DNA of 64,000 nt. Origin: Dehalobacter sp. DCA (GTDB lineage: Bacteria > Bacillota > Desulfitobacteriia > Desulfitobacteriales > Syntrophobotulaceae). Location: assembly GCF_000305775.1 (NCBI RefSeq), contig NC_018866.1:2809001-2873000 (forward strand), written 5' to 3'. Shown piece after piece: positions 1 through 8,337 of this stretch (position 1 is its first letter; each line of letters begins with the position of its first letter). The notes under the pieces are model-generated. The model was not told the origin of the DNA. It searched no databases and saw nothing but the letters and a program-made list of their open reading frames with translations. The translations under genes and the position numbers were made by a program.

Positions 1-978
1 ACGGTCGTGCTTGATGAAGCAGACGAAATGCTCAGTATGGGTTTCGTGGAAGATATTGAAAATATTCTGAAGGAAGTTCCTGAACAAAGGCAGACACTGC
101 TTTTCTCTGCAACGATGCCAAAATCGATTCTGGATCTGGCCCAGCGCTTTATGCAGAATCCGGAATATATCAGCATGAAAACCAAAGAGATCATAGTTCC
201 TCAAATCGAACAGTGTTACGTGGAAGTCCAGGAAAAACAAAAGTTTGATGTACTCTGCCGCCTGCTGGATATTCAGTCTCCCGATCTGGCCATTGTCTTT
301 GGACGGACAAAGCGGCGGGTCGATGAGCTGTTTGAGGCTTTAAGCAAAAGAGGTTATTCCGCCGAGGGAATCCACGGCGACCTGACCCAGGCCAGGCGCG
401 ATATGGTTATGCGTCATTTTAAAGAAGGTTTAACGGAGATTCTGGTTGCTACGGACGTTGCGGCCAGAGGTCTCGATATTAGCGGCGTGACGCACGTCTA
501 CAATTTTGACGTTCCCCAGGATCCAGAAAGTTATGTCCACAGAATCGGACGTACCGGCCGAGCCGGCAAAGGCGGACAGGCAATTACATTTGTTACTCCA
601 AGAGAGATCGGCCATTTAAGACTGATTGAGCAGGTCGCCAAAAGAAGAATTACGCGCAAGCCCTTGCCAACCTTTAATGACGTACTGGTCGGTCAGCAGC
701 GCCTGACCATGGATAAAATTCTTAAAGCGGCCGAGGACGAAGATATTTTACGCTACAAGGAAATGGCGGAAGAATTGTTGGAGGACAACGATTCCATCAC
801 TTTGTTATCCGCTGCACTGAAACTACTGACGAAGGAGCCAAGTACTGCTCCGATCGTGCTGACTGAGGAAGCGCCTTTGCGTAGTAGGCAGCCCCGCAGG
901 TTTGATCAGCAGCAAGGATTCCACCGAAACCGCGATAACAGCAAATATCCTTCAAGGTTTCCGAAACGGAAATTCTAA
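1..978 (+). CDS. DEAD-box ATP-dependent RNA helicase, C-terminal part (5' end outside window)
   Basis: RNA-remodelling helicase of the DeaD/CshA type acting in ribosome assembly or mRNA turnover. The reading frame is open from base 1, and an in-frame GTG at 7 is not a real start because it encodes the valine of motif II (VLDEADEM). Visible in order: motif II DEAD, motif III SAT (LLFSATMP), motif V ([10 protein letters not shown]) and motif VI ([10 protein letters not shown]) around residue 180. After the second RecA-like domain comes an acidic helical stretch and a short basic Arg/Lys/Gln-rich tail ending RFPKRKF, typical of RNA-contacting tails. The N-terminal RecA part (Q motif, motif I) lies upstream of the window. 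Family is certain; the choice between CshA, DeaD and other paralogues is not made. Confidence 0.93.
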   Translation, partial: TVVLDEADEMLSMGFVEDIENILKEVPEQRQTLLFSATMPKSILDLAQRFMQNPEYISMKTKEIIVPQIEQCYVEVQEKQKFDVLCRLLDIQSPDLAIVFGRTKRRVDELFEALSKRGYSAEGIHGDLTQARRDMVMRHFKEGLTEILVATDVAARGLDISGVTHVYNFDVPQDPESYVHRIGRTGRAGKGGQAITFVTPREIGHLRLIEQVAKRRITRKPLPTFNDVLVGQQRLTMDKILKAAEDEDILRYKEMAEELLEDNDSITLLSAALKLLTKEPSTAPIVLTEEAPLRSRQPRRFDQQQGFHRNRDNSKYPSRFPKRKF

Positions 979-1032
979 ACGAATATACCCATAAGATGGT
1001 TTACAATTTATAAACATTTTGGTAGCATTTAA

Positions 1033-1065
1033 AAAATCCTTTCCGTTTTTAGCGGGAAGGATTTT
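1033..1065 (+). terminator. Rho-independent terminator after the helicase gene
   Basis: A 13-bp stem (AAAATCCTTTCCG paired with CGGGAAGGATTTT, one G-U pair) with a 7-nt loop, 55 bases after the helicase stop. It ends in a T run on both strands, so it may also stop readthrough from the convergent mod genes. Confidence 0.75.
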
Positions 1066-1101
1066 GCGATTTATTCAAAAAACAGGTGACAGGGTTAGCC
1101 T

Positions 1102-1767
1102 TTAATGTCTCCAAAGCTTTGTCTTCTCATTGGAAACGCTTTGGTCTCTATCCATGCGGATGATCTGATCCCCCAGCAGTTCTGCTTCAGCAAGATCATG
1201 AGTAACCAAAACAAAAGGAATTTTCCACTGTCTTTGGATTTTCTTTAGTTCCTGCTGCAGTCCGCTTCTCGTTTCCTGGTCAAGAGCTGACAAAGGCTCA
1301 TCAAGCAGCATGATCTCAGGTTCAGTCATTAACGCCCTGGCCAAAGCGACCCGTTGCTTTTCTCCTCCCGAAATATGCTGCGGATAATGGTTCTGGAGGT
1401 GAAGAATACCAAACATCTCCATCATCTCCTCAGCCGCCCGCGGTTTGGCATGACGCTTTTCCTTGCTTACTCCGTACAAGATATTCCTTCTGACCGACAT
1501 ATGAGGAAACAAGGCATACTCCTGGAATACGTATCCCACCCTTCTCTCTTTTGAAGGACAATTAATTTTATTCTCCGAGAAGTAGACGATACGATCGTTG
1601 ATTTGAATGATCCCCTGGGCAGGAGCTTTCAGTCCAGCCAGGCATTTTAAGATCGTCGTTTTTCCCGAGCCCGAGGGTCCAACAAGGACCAGTATTTCAT
1701 TTTCAGCTTCTAATTCGGCCTTAAGCTCAAAATGGCGAAGCGTTAAACTGAATTTAGCCTTTAGCAT
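1102..1767 (-). CDS. modC: Molybdate ABC transporter ATPase ModC (short form)
   Basis: ATP-hydrolysing subunit of a molybdate (or tungstate) importer on the cytoplasmic face of the membrane. Walker A is GPSGSGKTT near residue 31, the Q-loop is VFQEYALFP, the signature ISGGEKQRVALARA and Walker B IMLLDEP, followed by the switch histidine (VTHDL). At 221 residues it is only the nucleotide-binding domain: the C-terminal MOP/TOBE oxyanion-binding domain of about 130 residues found in E. coli ModC is absent. The start codon lies 2 bases past the modB stop, so the two are translationally close. Identification as molybdate rather than sulfate transport rests on the adjacent ModB and ModA. Confidence 0.9.
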   Translation of the reverse strand: MLKAKFSLTLRHFELKAELEAENEILVLVGPSGSGKTTILKCLAGLKAPAQGIIQINDRIVYFSENKINCPSKERRVGYVFQEYALFPHMSVRRNILYGVSKEKRHAKPRAAEEMMEMFGILHLQNHYPQHISGGEKQRVALARALMTEPEIMLLDEPLSALDQETRSGLQQELKKIQRQWKIPFVLVTHDLAEAELLGDQIIRMDRDQSVSNEKTKLWRH

Positions 1768-1769
1768 AC

Positions 1770-2462
1770 TTACTCACCCCCCTCTTCCTGAATAAATCCT
1801 TTTTGCTGCCTTTTTGACCAACGGTTCAGCCAAAAGATCACCAAAAAGCTGAATACCGTCATGATCACAACCAGGATCATCGCCGTTGCAGCATCCCCGC
1901 CTTCATTGGCCATATAAATCGCAATCGGCATGGTTTGCGTTCTGCCGGGAATATTGCCCGCGATCATTAGTGTGGCTCCGAATTCCCCAAGAGAACGCGC
2001 AAAGGATAGGATGAATCCCGAGACAATACCCGGCCAGGAAAGTGGGATCGTGATGGTAAGAAAAACGCGCAGTTCACCTGCACCCAAAGTACGGGCAGCA
2101 TTCTCCAGCGTTTTGTCGACTCCTTCCATTGCCGCTTTGGCCGATTGATACATCATAGGAAATGACACCACAGCCGCAGCAATGACTGCTCCTGCCAGAT
2201 TGAACACGACACTGACATGAAAAACACCGGTCAGAAATTGACCTAAAGGCCCATTCTTACCGAACAGCCAAAGCAGGATAAAGCCAACGACCGAAGGAGG
2301 AAGAACCAGCGGCAAAGTGACAAAAGCCTCTACCAGATCCTTCCCCGGAAAATTTCGTCTGGCCATGTGACCAGCTAAAGGGATCCCCAACAAGACAACA
2401 ATGATAACTGCTGCCGTTGCAACTTTTAGGGATAAGATAATTGGTGTGTAGTCAAAGCCCAT
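1770..2462 (-). CDS. modB: Molybdate ABC transporter permease ModB
   Basis: Membrane channel subunit of the molybdate/tungstate importer. About five hydrophobic segments are visible. The EAA coupling loop appears as AARTLGAGELRVFLTITIP near residue 145, and LGEFGATLMIAGNIPGRTQT downstream is characteristic of ModB. The 230-residue length matches the family. A ribosome binding site (GGAGAG) precedes the ATG. It lies 271 bp downstream of modA, an unusually long gap for subunits of one transporter, and that gap holds a long hairpin (2540-2597). Confidence 0.92.
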   Translation of the reverse strand: MGFDYTPIILSLKVATAAVIIVVLLGIPLAGHMARRNFPGKDLVEAFVTLPLVLPPSVVGFILLWLFGKNGPLGQFLTGVFHVSVVFNLAGAVIAAAVVSFPMMYQSAKAAMEGVDKTLENAARTLGAGELRVFLTITIPLSWPGIVSGFILSFARSLGEFGATLMIAGNIPGRTQTMPIAIYMANEGGDAATAMILVVIMTVFSFLVIFWLNRWSKRQQKGFIQEEGGE

Positions 2463-2539
2463 TAGCGTCTCTCCTGATCCGTACAGAAAAATATCCTAGT
2501 TACTGTAACTCTATCAAGCCAAAATATGAAATACATGAC

Positions 2540-2597
2540 AGCAGATTTTAAGCAATACTGCGTTAACATACCGCTCCTTTACTGCTAAAAATCTGCT
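2540..2597 (-). other. Long imperfect hairpin in the modA-modB intergenic region
   Basis: Two 18-base arms (2540-2557 and 2580-2597) pair with one mismatch and one G-U pair around a 22-nt loop. There is no T run after either arm, so it is not a normal terminator. The position between modA and modBC suggests an RNA stabiliser or processing site setting the ratio of binding protein to membrane subunits, but this is inference. The rest of the 2463-2733 gap is AT-rich and holds a direct repeat of AACTAAATAT near 2669-2692. Confidence 0.5.
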
Positions 2598-2733
2598 CGC
2601 CATAATTTGATAATTTGACATATTTATTTCGGGCAAGTATTATCATATCTATTATTTAGATATAAAACAACTAAATATCAACAACTAAATATTTATCATG
2701 CTATCAAATTCCATTGAATGTTGATGATTCTTC

Positions 2734-3540
2734 TTATTTGATTATTTTGAAACCGTATTTCACAAAAATTTGTTGAGCATTGTCACCGCTTAAGTAACTT
2801 AAAAAATCCTTCGCTTCAGTCAGATTTTTGGTATTGGCAATTACAGATGCAGGATAAACAATGGTACTATGGCTGTCAGTCGGTGCAATTGCAATGACTT
2901 TTACTTTATCAGATCCCTGAGCATCAGATTGATAGACGATACCAGCATCAACGTTCCCGCTTTCTACGTATGTCAGTACTTGTGTGACATCTTTGGCCAA
3001 AACCAATTTGGCTTGCAGCGTGCCCCATAATTTCATACTGGTTAAAGCTTCCTGGGCATATTTCCCTGCCGGCACACTGTCGGGAGTACCAATACTGATT
3101 TTACCTGCCTTGGCAAGATCCTGAAAACTGGTAAAACCTTTATTATCTTTCCCTGCAATCAGCACAAGATCGTTCCCAAGCAGGTCAATCCGGGTCCCTT
3201 CCGCTAAAAAATTCCCTTTTTCTAATGCATCCATTTGTTTTTTTCCTGCTGAAATAAATAAATCGGTCGGCGCGCCTTGCTCAATCTGCTGCTGCAAAGA
3301 ACCAGATGAACCATAGTTAATCGTCAGATTAATCCCTGCGTTTTTCGCTTCGTACTGTGTTTCTATTTCCGTCATGGCATCTTTTAAACTGGCCGCTACT
3401 GATACAAGAATCTCTTTTTTCTCGACCGGAACCGTTTCTTTTTGTTCAGTACGATTTGTTGAACTACCCGAACTGCTGCAGCCAACAAGTACCAAACATG
3501 CAACCAAAACCATAATCAGAATTCCACCAAACTTTTTCAT
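2734..3540 (-). CDS. modA: Molybdate-binding lipoprotein ModA
   Basis: Extracellular substrate-binding protein of the molybdate/tungstate importer, anchored to the membrane by lipid. The N-terminus is a lipoprotein signal with lipobox LVGC near residue 21, followed by a Ser/Thr/Lys-rich linker. The mature part opens with VSVAASLKDAM, a ModA hallmark whose serine binds the oxyanion, and has NYGSSGSLQQQIEQGAPTDL, the second ligand-binding segment. The 268-residue length is normal. AGGAG lies upstream of the ATG. It is first of the mod genes on this strand and is transcribed away from the divergent HTH/PBP-domain regulator at 3902, its probable controller. Confidence 0.93.
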   Translation of the reverse strand: MKKFGGILIMVLVACLVLVGCSSSGSSTNRTEQKETVPVEKKEILVSVAASLKDAMTEIETQYEAKNAGINLTINYGSSGSLQQQIEQGAPTDLFISAGKKQMDALEKGNFLAEGTRIDLLGNDLVLIAGKDNKGFTSFQDLAKAGKISIGTPDSVPAGKYAQEALTSMKLWGTLQAKLVLAKDVTQVLTYVESGNVDAGIVYQSDAQGSDKVKVIAIAPTDSHSTIVYPASVIANTKNLTEAKDFLSYLSGDNAQQIFVKYGFKIIK

Positions 3541-3759
3541 TGAATTTTTCTCCTAAAAATAAATAATATGTTGACTTTCCTATTATTATCCAAGATAAAC
3601 AAACATAAGCCAAATTAAACTAACATAAATGATTATACAGTATATAATTCGGCCCTTCAATATTAATTTAAAACCAATATAGACCAATATAATTATTTAA
3701 CATAACCTAACATCCCATTGCTTTCTGTCTTATGCTATTTATTATATTACGTTATAATG

Positions 3760-3782
3760 CGCCTAAATCTGTATAATAGGCG
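3760..3782. promoter_or_regulatory. Candidate operator between modA and its divergent regulator
   Basis: Perfect inverted repeat CGCCTA (3760-3765) / TAGGCG (3777-3782) with an 11-bp spacer, in the AT-rich 361-bp region between modA (left, minus) and the regulator (right, plus). Dyad symmetry fits a dimeric HTH regulator. It does not match the E. coli ModE consensus in detail. Apart from this repeat and the promoter at 3842, nothing else is seen in 3541-3901. Confidence 0.35.
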
Positions 3783-3841
3783 TAATTTTTTATCTACGCG
3801 ACTGAACTCTTCCGTGTTTAGTTTAGTTTTGTTCTTTTATT

Positions 3842-3870
3842 TTGAGTACTGTTTTGTCCTGTGATATAAT
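3842..3870 (+). promoter_or_regulatory. SigmaA-type promoter of the molybdate-type regulator
   Basis: TTGAGT (3842-3847), a 17-bp spacer, then TATAAT (3865-3870) preceded by an extended -10 TG. It lies 32 bp before the start codon. Confidence 0.6.
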
Positions 3871-3901
3871 AAACAATATCATTAAATTGAGGTGACTGGC
3901 A

Positions 3902-4855
3902 TTGCTCGAAAGCACTTCCTATACTCCTGAAGAAGTAGCCCAGAAACTTAAAATATCCAAGTATACCGTCTATGAATTGATCAAACGCGGGGATCTTGCT
4001 GCATACCGGGTTGGACGTAAGGTAAGAGTAGAGGACAAAGATATCGAAGCCTATATTCAGAAAAGCAAAGGTGCCTCAATGACGACCGACGTTTTTACTT
4101 ATCCAGTCTTAGAGCGCTCTTCAGAACCCGGCCGCTCTCCGGATGTCTCTATATCGGATACGGTCGTTATTTGTGGCCAGGATATCATACTGGATATTCT
4201 AACCCGTCATCTTCTGAAACAATATCCGAATATCAAATTCTTAAGAAGCTATATCGGCAGCATTGATGGTCTGCTGGCACTCTACAGAGGTGAAGCTAAC
4301 ATTGTTACTGTCCATCTCTGGGACAGTGATGCCGATGATTATAATCTTCCTTATATCCGAAGACTTATGCCCGGACACCAAACAATCGTGATTAATCTGG
4401 TCTATCGCCAGGAAGGCTTTTATATTTCCCGCGGCAATCCTAAAGATATTACATCCTGGAAAGACCTGACCAGACCGGACGTCCGGTTTATTAACCGCGA
4501 ACGCGGGTCGGGAGCCCGAGTCTTGCTTGATGAAAAATTGCGCATTGAGAGTATCCCACATCACTTGATCAATGGCTACTACGATGAAGAAATGAGCCAT
4601 ATGGCCGTGGCCAGCAACGTTGCGCGGGGAGAAGCCGATGTAGGGCTGGGCATTGAAAAAGCAGCTATGCAGGTGTCAGGTCTTGACTTTATTCCACTGA
4701 AAACGGAAAGATATGACCTCGTGATGCGCCAGGAAGACCTGAATAAACCGCATTTCCAGGCCCTGCTGGCTATTATCCGTTCTGAAGCCTACCGTAAGGA
4801 AGTCAAGGGATTAGGCGGCTATGATGTCTCGCGGATGGGCGAAATGATGGAGTAG
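3902..4855 (+). CDS. HTH regulator with periplasmic-binding-protein-like ligand domain (molybdate-type)
   Basis: One-component cytoplasmic DNA-binding regulator. Residues 5-52 form an excisionase/MerR-like helix-turn-helix (TPEEVAQKLKISKYTVYELI, then RVGRKVRV). Residues about 85-310 resemble the PBP-like domain found in molybdate/tungstate-responsive regulators, with ERGSGARVLLDEKL as the ligand-binding segment and GEADVGLGIEKAA near the C-terminus. The start is TTG at 3902, fixed by GAGGTG seven bases upstream. It is divergent from modA, so it probably senses molybdate or tungstate and controls the mod genes. This is inferred from domain order and location. A strong terminator follows directly. 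Confidence 0.82.
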   Translation: MLESTSYTPEEVAQKLKISKYTVYELIKRGDLAAYRVGRKVRVEDKDIEAYIQKSKGASMTTDVFTYPVLERSSEPGRSPDVSISDTVVICGQDIILDILTRHLLKQYPNIKFLRSYIGSIDGLLALYRGEANIVTVHLWDSDADDYNLPYIRRLMPGHQTIVINLVYRQEGFYISRGNPKDITSWKDLTRPDVRFINRERGSGARVLLDEKLRIESIPHHLINGYYDEEMSHMAVASNVARGEADVGLGIEKAAMQVSGLDFIPLKTERYDLVMRQEDLNKPHFQALLAIIRSEAYRKEVKGLGGYDVSRMGEMME

Positions 4856-4874
4856 TCAAAACATATAAACAAAG

Positions 4875-4922
4875 AAAAAAGACTTCCTGCTGCCTTTCGA
4901 AAGGCAGCAGGAAGTCTTTTTT
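4875..4922. terminator. Strong symmetric terminator
   Basis: A perfect 24-bp palindrome centred at 4898/4899 with six A's at one end and six T's at the other, 20 bp after the regulator stop. It can work in both directions. Confidence 0.85.
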
Positions 4923-4936
4923 CTTCAAAATTTACT

Positions 4937-5097
4937 AGTACCTTGTAACCCCTAAAATTGTAATATAATGGTGAGCAGATTTCTTTTAAGACAAGGCGGA
5001 GGATTGAGCCATACCGAGTGTATGGCGATTGACGACAACGCAGTATGAAAAGAAATCCGCCGCCAGGATATATAAGATTTAGGGGTCACATGGTACT
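4937..5097. repeat. 161-bp nested palindromic element (MITE- or REP-like)
   Basis: Outer arms of about 21 bases (from AGTACC at 4937 to GGTACT at 5097) pair imperfectly. Inside them a perfect 10-bp pair GATTTCTTTT (4978-4987) / AAAAGAAATC (5048-5057) encloses a hairpin GCCATAC / GTATGGC (5008-5014 and 5020-5026), itself flanked by direct copies of GATTGA. There is no good ORF and no clear target duplication. It sits between a terminator and the 3' end of the degV gene. I see no second copy in this window. A non-autonomous mobile element or a structured RNA are both possible. Confidence 0.55.
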
Positions 5098-5122
5098 TGA
5101 CAGATGTCGTATTGTCACCCGG

Positions 5123-5965
5123 TTACTCCAGCTGGATAGCTGCTCCAACTGTTCCCGGTCCTGTATGGGCACCTATTACGGCTCCAACCTGCGCAAACAT
5201 CTCTGCCGGTTTTTGAAAAGCATTCTCCAGTTCTTCTTTCAAATATAGTCCTGCCTGGGGAGCCGCTCCATGCGCAACGGCAAATTTAATATTTGTCCTT
5301 TTCCCAGCAAAGTCCTGAAATGCCTTGACAATGCTTTTTAAAGCTTTCTCCTGACTCCGGACTTTGCCAAAATTCTGGTAAACTCCGTCATCACCTACCC
5401 GGATTACCGGTTTGATATTCAGCAGTGTCCCCATAAACCCTGATACTCTGCCGATTCTTCCGCCTTTTTGGAGGTATTCCAGCGTATTTAAGGTAAAAAG
5501 CGTTTCAATGCTATTTCTGGCCTGTTGAAGCTTATCCAAAACTTGAACTGATTCCAAACCCTCTTTGATAGCTTTGGATGCCTCCATTACCATCAAGCCC
5601 AGACCGAGGCTTATGGTCTTAGAATCCACTAGATGAATGGCACCTTTTATTTTCTCTTTGGCCAGATGGGCCGCGTTCAACGTACCGCTTAAGCCGGAAG
5701 AAATATGAATGGAAATAACCTCCTGATATTCTTCAAGAAGCATCGAGTATAACGAAACAAACTGTTCCGGGGAAGGCTGAGAGGTTTTCGGAAGCTCTTC
5801 TTCCTGTTCTAGACACCGATAAAATTCTTTGGGGCTAATTTCTCCATCCACAAAACTTTTTTCCCCAAATAGAATTTTAAGAGGAATAACATGGGCCAGA
5901 CATTTTTTCGATAGTTCGTCCGGCAAATCCGCAGTGCTGTCAGTGACCAAAGCAATTTTTTTCAT
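5123..5965 (-). CDS. DegV family fatty-acid-binding protein
   Basis: Cytoplasmic lipid-binding protein of the DegV/FakB type, which holds a fatty acid for phosphorylation by a FakA-type kinase. It begins KKIALVTDSTADLP (family N-terminal motif) and carries ISSGLSGTLNAA with the fatty-acid head-group-binding serine region, LDTKTISLG-like text (VDSKTISLGLGLMV) and a C-terminal IGAHTGPGTVG. An upstream in-frame ATG at 6055 exists, but the GGAG-preceded ATG at 5965 gives the normal 280 residues and a canonical start. No fakA-like kinase is adjacent. Confidence 0.9.
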   Translation of the reverse strand: MKKIALVTDSTADLPDELSKKCLAHVIPLKILFGEKSFVDGEISPKEFYRCLEQEEELPKTSQPSPEQFVSLYSMLLEEYQEVISIHISSGLSGTLNAAHLAKEKIKGAIHLVDSKTISLGLGLMVMEASKAIKEGLESVQVLDKLQQARNSIETLFTLNTLEYLQKGGRIGRVSGFMGTLLNIKPVIRVGDDGVYQNFGKVRSQEKALKSIVKAFQDFAGKRTNIKFAVAHGAAPQAGLYLKEELENAFQKPAEMFAQVGAVIGAHTGPGTVGAAIQLE

Positions 5966-6215
5966 ACTTCTCCTACTTTCTCTCTTGAAATATAATCTGT
6001 TCCATCTCTTTATATGTCTCTTCTTATATCTCTCCATATCATCCCAATATATCAATCACGGAAGATTCACTGCCGCAACATTAGATTCCCCGACCCGGGC
6101 ACCTCTGACAATGATAAACTTAAGCTCATACGTTTGTCCGTTTGTATTATTCTCTGTATTCCGCCATTATCCCTTTAAAATCGAGCAATCCGTTTGGAAT
6201 AAATCGGTGTCAAAA

Positions 6216-6245
6216 GGGATGCATCCTTGTGATTGGATGTATCCC
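6216..6245 (-). terminator. Terminator after the lipoprotein gene
   Basis: An 11-bp stem (GGGATGCATCC / GGATGTATCCC, one mismatch), ending in a T run on the minus strand, 60 bp past the lipoprotein stop. The rest of 5966-6304 shows no gene. Confidence 0.65.
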
Positions 6246-6304
6246 TCACTTTTTTGATTCGAAAGCAAACCAAATTTCTTTCGCTCGCAAAGCCTATTTC
6301 TGAC

Positions 6305-6820
6305 TTACGTCGTTTGCTGCGACGTTAATTCCACGTATACTGCGTTGGATTCTTCTGAAGTATTCAGTTCATTCACCCATATTCTCAGGATATCGCCTGC
6401 TTTTAAATCACTCAGATTAATGCTGGTTTCCTGAGCGCTATCTGCGCCCGCCGTTCTACTGAAAATTGGTGTATCTTCAGCAATGACAATTGTATAGTTC
6501 ATTCCGGTCGCCTTATCATTCATTTCCCGTGCCGGCGAAGTTCCTGCACTCGTATCTCCTTGTTCCAGCGGCGCCGCTTTCTGTTCGCTTTGTGAAGAAT
6601 CCGAAGATTGCAGTTCTGCGACGACCAGCTGTTTTTCACCCACACTGACCACTTTTCCGAGTAAATCCATCTGCCGGGTTGGCCGGACTCCCTCGGTCTG
6701 TGTGCTTTCCATCTGTGCTGTTACCGTGTCGTCCGTCGCCGTCGAAGAAGTACTTGCTGAACACCCTGTCAACACGATCAGTAAGGTAACAAGTCCCACA
6801 ACCAATAACTTCTTTTTCAC
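6305..6820 (-). CDS. Lipoprotein of unknown function, linked to a two-component system
   Basis: A 171-residue predicted lipoprotein. A hydrophobic signal segment ends in lipobox LTGC near residue 20, followed by a Ser/Thr-rich linker. The rest has two beta-rich stretches, MDLLGKVVSVGEKQLVVAE and LSDLKAGDILRIWVNEL, resembling small OB/SH3-like extracytoplasmic modules, but no family is claimed. The start codon is 22 bp beyond the kinase stop, so it is the third gene of the regulator-kinase-lipoprotein operon (9012 to 6305). It may modulate the kinase or be an envelope accessory protein; this is inference from position. Confidence 0.75.
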   Translation of the reverse strand: MKKKLLVVGLVTLLIVLTGCSASTSSTATDDTVTAQMESTQTEGVRPTRQMDLLGKVVSVGEKQLVVAELQSSDSSQSEQKAAPLEQGDTSAGTSPAREMNDKATGMNYTIVIAEDTPIFSRTAGADSAQETSINLSDLKAGDILRIWVNELNTSEESNAVYVELTSQQTT

Positions 6821-6842
6821 TCACAAATTCCTCTTTTCTTGT

Positions 6843-8321
6843 TTATTCCGCTAGATCTACTTCAAACCAAAACTCGACGCCATTTTCCACGTTTTGAACC
6901 CCATATGCATTGCCATGCTGTTCCTGAGTGGCCCGGACGATCGACAAGCCAAGGCCTGTGCCGCCATAAGAGCGGGTTCTTGCTTTGTCTACCTTATAAA
7001 AGCTGGTCCAAATCTTATCCAGAGCTTCTTCAGGAATGGGAGTGCCGGAGTTGAAAACACTTACTCTGGCTTTTTGTCCTGTTTTTTCGAGCTTGACTTT
7101 AATTTCTTTGCGCTGGTCTGCATGATTGATCGCATTGACCAGATAGTTCACGATGATCTGTTCAATCCTGTCGATATCGGCATTAACCGTAAATTTATCC
7201 TGAATTTCCTGGGTCAGCTGAATATTTTTCTCTTTGATCAGCAGTATATTCTTTCTGAGGACAAATTCAACCAGTTCGTTTAAGTCAAAATCTGTTTTTT
7301 CCAGTCGGGTGTAGCCCGCATCGATCTGCGATAACTCCAGAAGTTGTTTGACAAGCTTATTCATCTTGGCGCTTTCATCAATGATCACATTACAATAGAA
7401 GTCTTTATCCTCTTCACTTTCATTGACATTGACCTTGAGCCCCTCGGCATAACCCCGGATCAGTGCAATCGGCGTCTTTAGCTCATGTGAAACATTGGAA
7501 ATAAATTCTTTTCTCATGTCGTCTATTTTTCTTTCTCTTTCGATATCCTCCATGAGCTTTTCATTGGCCTGCCGGAGTTCATTGATCGATTTCTCCAATT
7601 GGGTGGAAAGCGAGTTAATGCTTGACCCAAGTTCGCCAATTTCGTCGTAGGTCCGCACTGGGTATTTTTTGCCAAAATCCAGTTTGACCATGGCCTGGGC
7701 GATCTCATTCAGACGAAGAATGGGTTTGGTAAATCTATCTGTAAAGAAAAATACGATCAGCACCCCGATAACCATAATAAACAAACCCGTAATAAGAGAA
7801 AACTTATTGGCAATTGCCGCACTTTCCTCGATTGCGACCACCGGAGTGTTTAGGTACAGATAATCTCCGTTATTTAACTGTCCAACCAGATTAATAAAAT
7901 CGGAATTCAGTCTGCGGTCAGTGGATTTAACAATCACGGGCTGCGTGGAATTCTGGGCATCTTTAAGGATCGAAATATCAGGAATAAACGAATAATCCGA
8001 GCCTCCGGGCTTTTTTAGCGGCTCATGAAAAAATCCTTCTTCTTTTAATGAAGAAATATATTTGATATACATGGATGAATCAAGAATCGTAATGTTCAGA
8101 CCCTCGGTCCTCTCAATTTTCTCCAGATTGAGTAAAATATCGAATGGCTCGCCATCGTAGTTTTCATTGATCTCATGGTAGTACTCCTTCAAGGTGCTTT
8201 CCTTGTTCAAGTAGTAATACTTCGCAAGAAACTGGTCGTTTAAAAACCACGAAAGCAAAACATACAATACAGTCAGGCAGCTTATGGCAGTGAATAATTT
8301 TAGTTTGATTGATGATTTCAT
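6843..8321 (-). CDS. Membrane sensor histidine kinase (OmpR-pair type)
   Basis: 492 residues. TM1 near 9-28, an extracellular sensor region to about 165, TM2 about 172-194, HAMP about 195-248, then the dimerisation/phosphoacceptor helix with ISNVSHELKTPIALIRGY (phosphorylated His) and an ATPase domain with NYLVNAINHAD (N box) and GGTGLGLSIV (G2 box). It autophosphorylates and passes phosphate to the regulator encoded 16 bp upstream (8338-9012). The regulator's promoter shares a phased operator with htrA and a glycosyltransferase gene, so an envelope or secretion stress sensor (CssS-like role) is plausible, though the sensor region itself gives no ligand clue. Confidence 0.92.
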   Translation of the reverse strand: MKSSIKLKLFTAISCLTVLYVLLSWFLNDQFLAKYYYLNKESTLKEYYHEINENYDGEPFDILLNLEKIERTEGLNITILDSSMYIKYISSLKEEGFFHEPLKKPGGSDYSFIPDISILKDAQNSTQPVIVKSTDRRLNSDFINLVGQLNNGDYLYLNTPVVAIEESAAIANKFSLITGLFIMVIGVLIVFFFTDRFTKPILRLNEIAQAMVKLDFGKKYPVRTYDEIGELGSSINSLSTQLEKSINELRQANEKLMEDIERERKIDDMRKEFISNVSHELKTPIALIRGYAEGLKVNVNESEEDKDFYCNVIIDESAKMNKLVKQLLELSQIDAGYTRLEKTDFDLNELVEFVLRKNILLIKEKNIQLTQEIQDKFTVNADIDRIEQIIVNYLVNAINHADQRKEIKVKLEKTGQKARVSVFNSGTPIPEEALDKIWTSFYKVDKARTRSYGGTGLGLSIVRATQEQHGNAYGVQNVENGVEFWFEVDLAE

Positions 8322-8337
8322 TAGAATTACCTCAAAT

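Noticed and set aside
3541-3901. Molybdenum-cofactor riboswitch before modA
   Set aside because: The modA leader is AT-rich with no multi-stem structure resembling that RNA.
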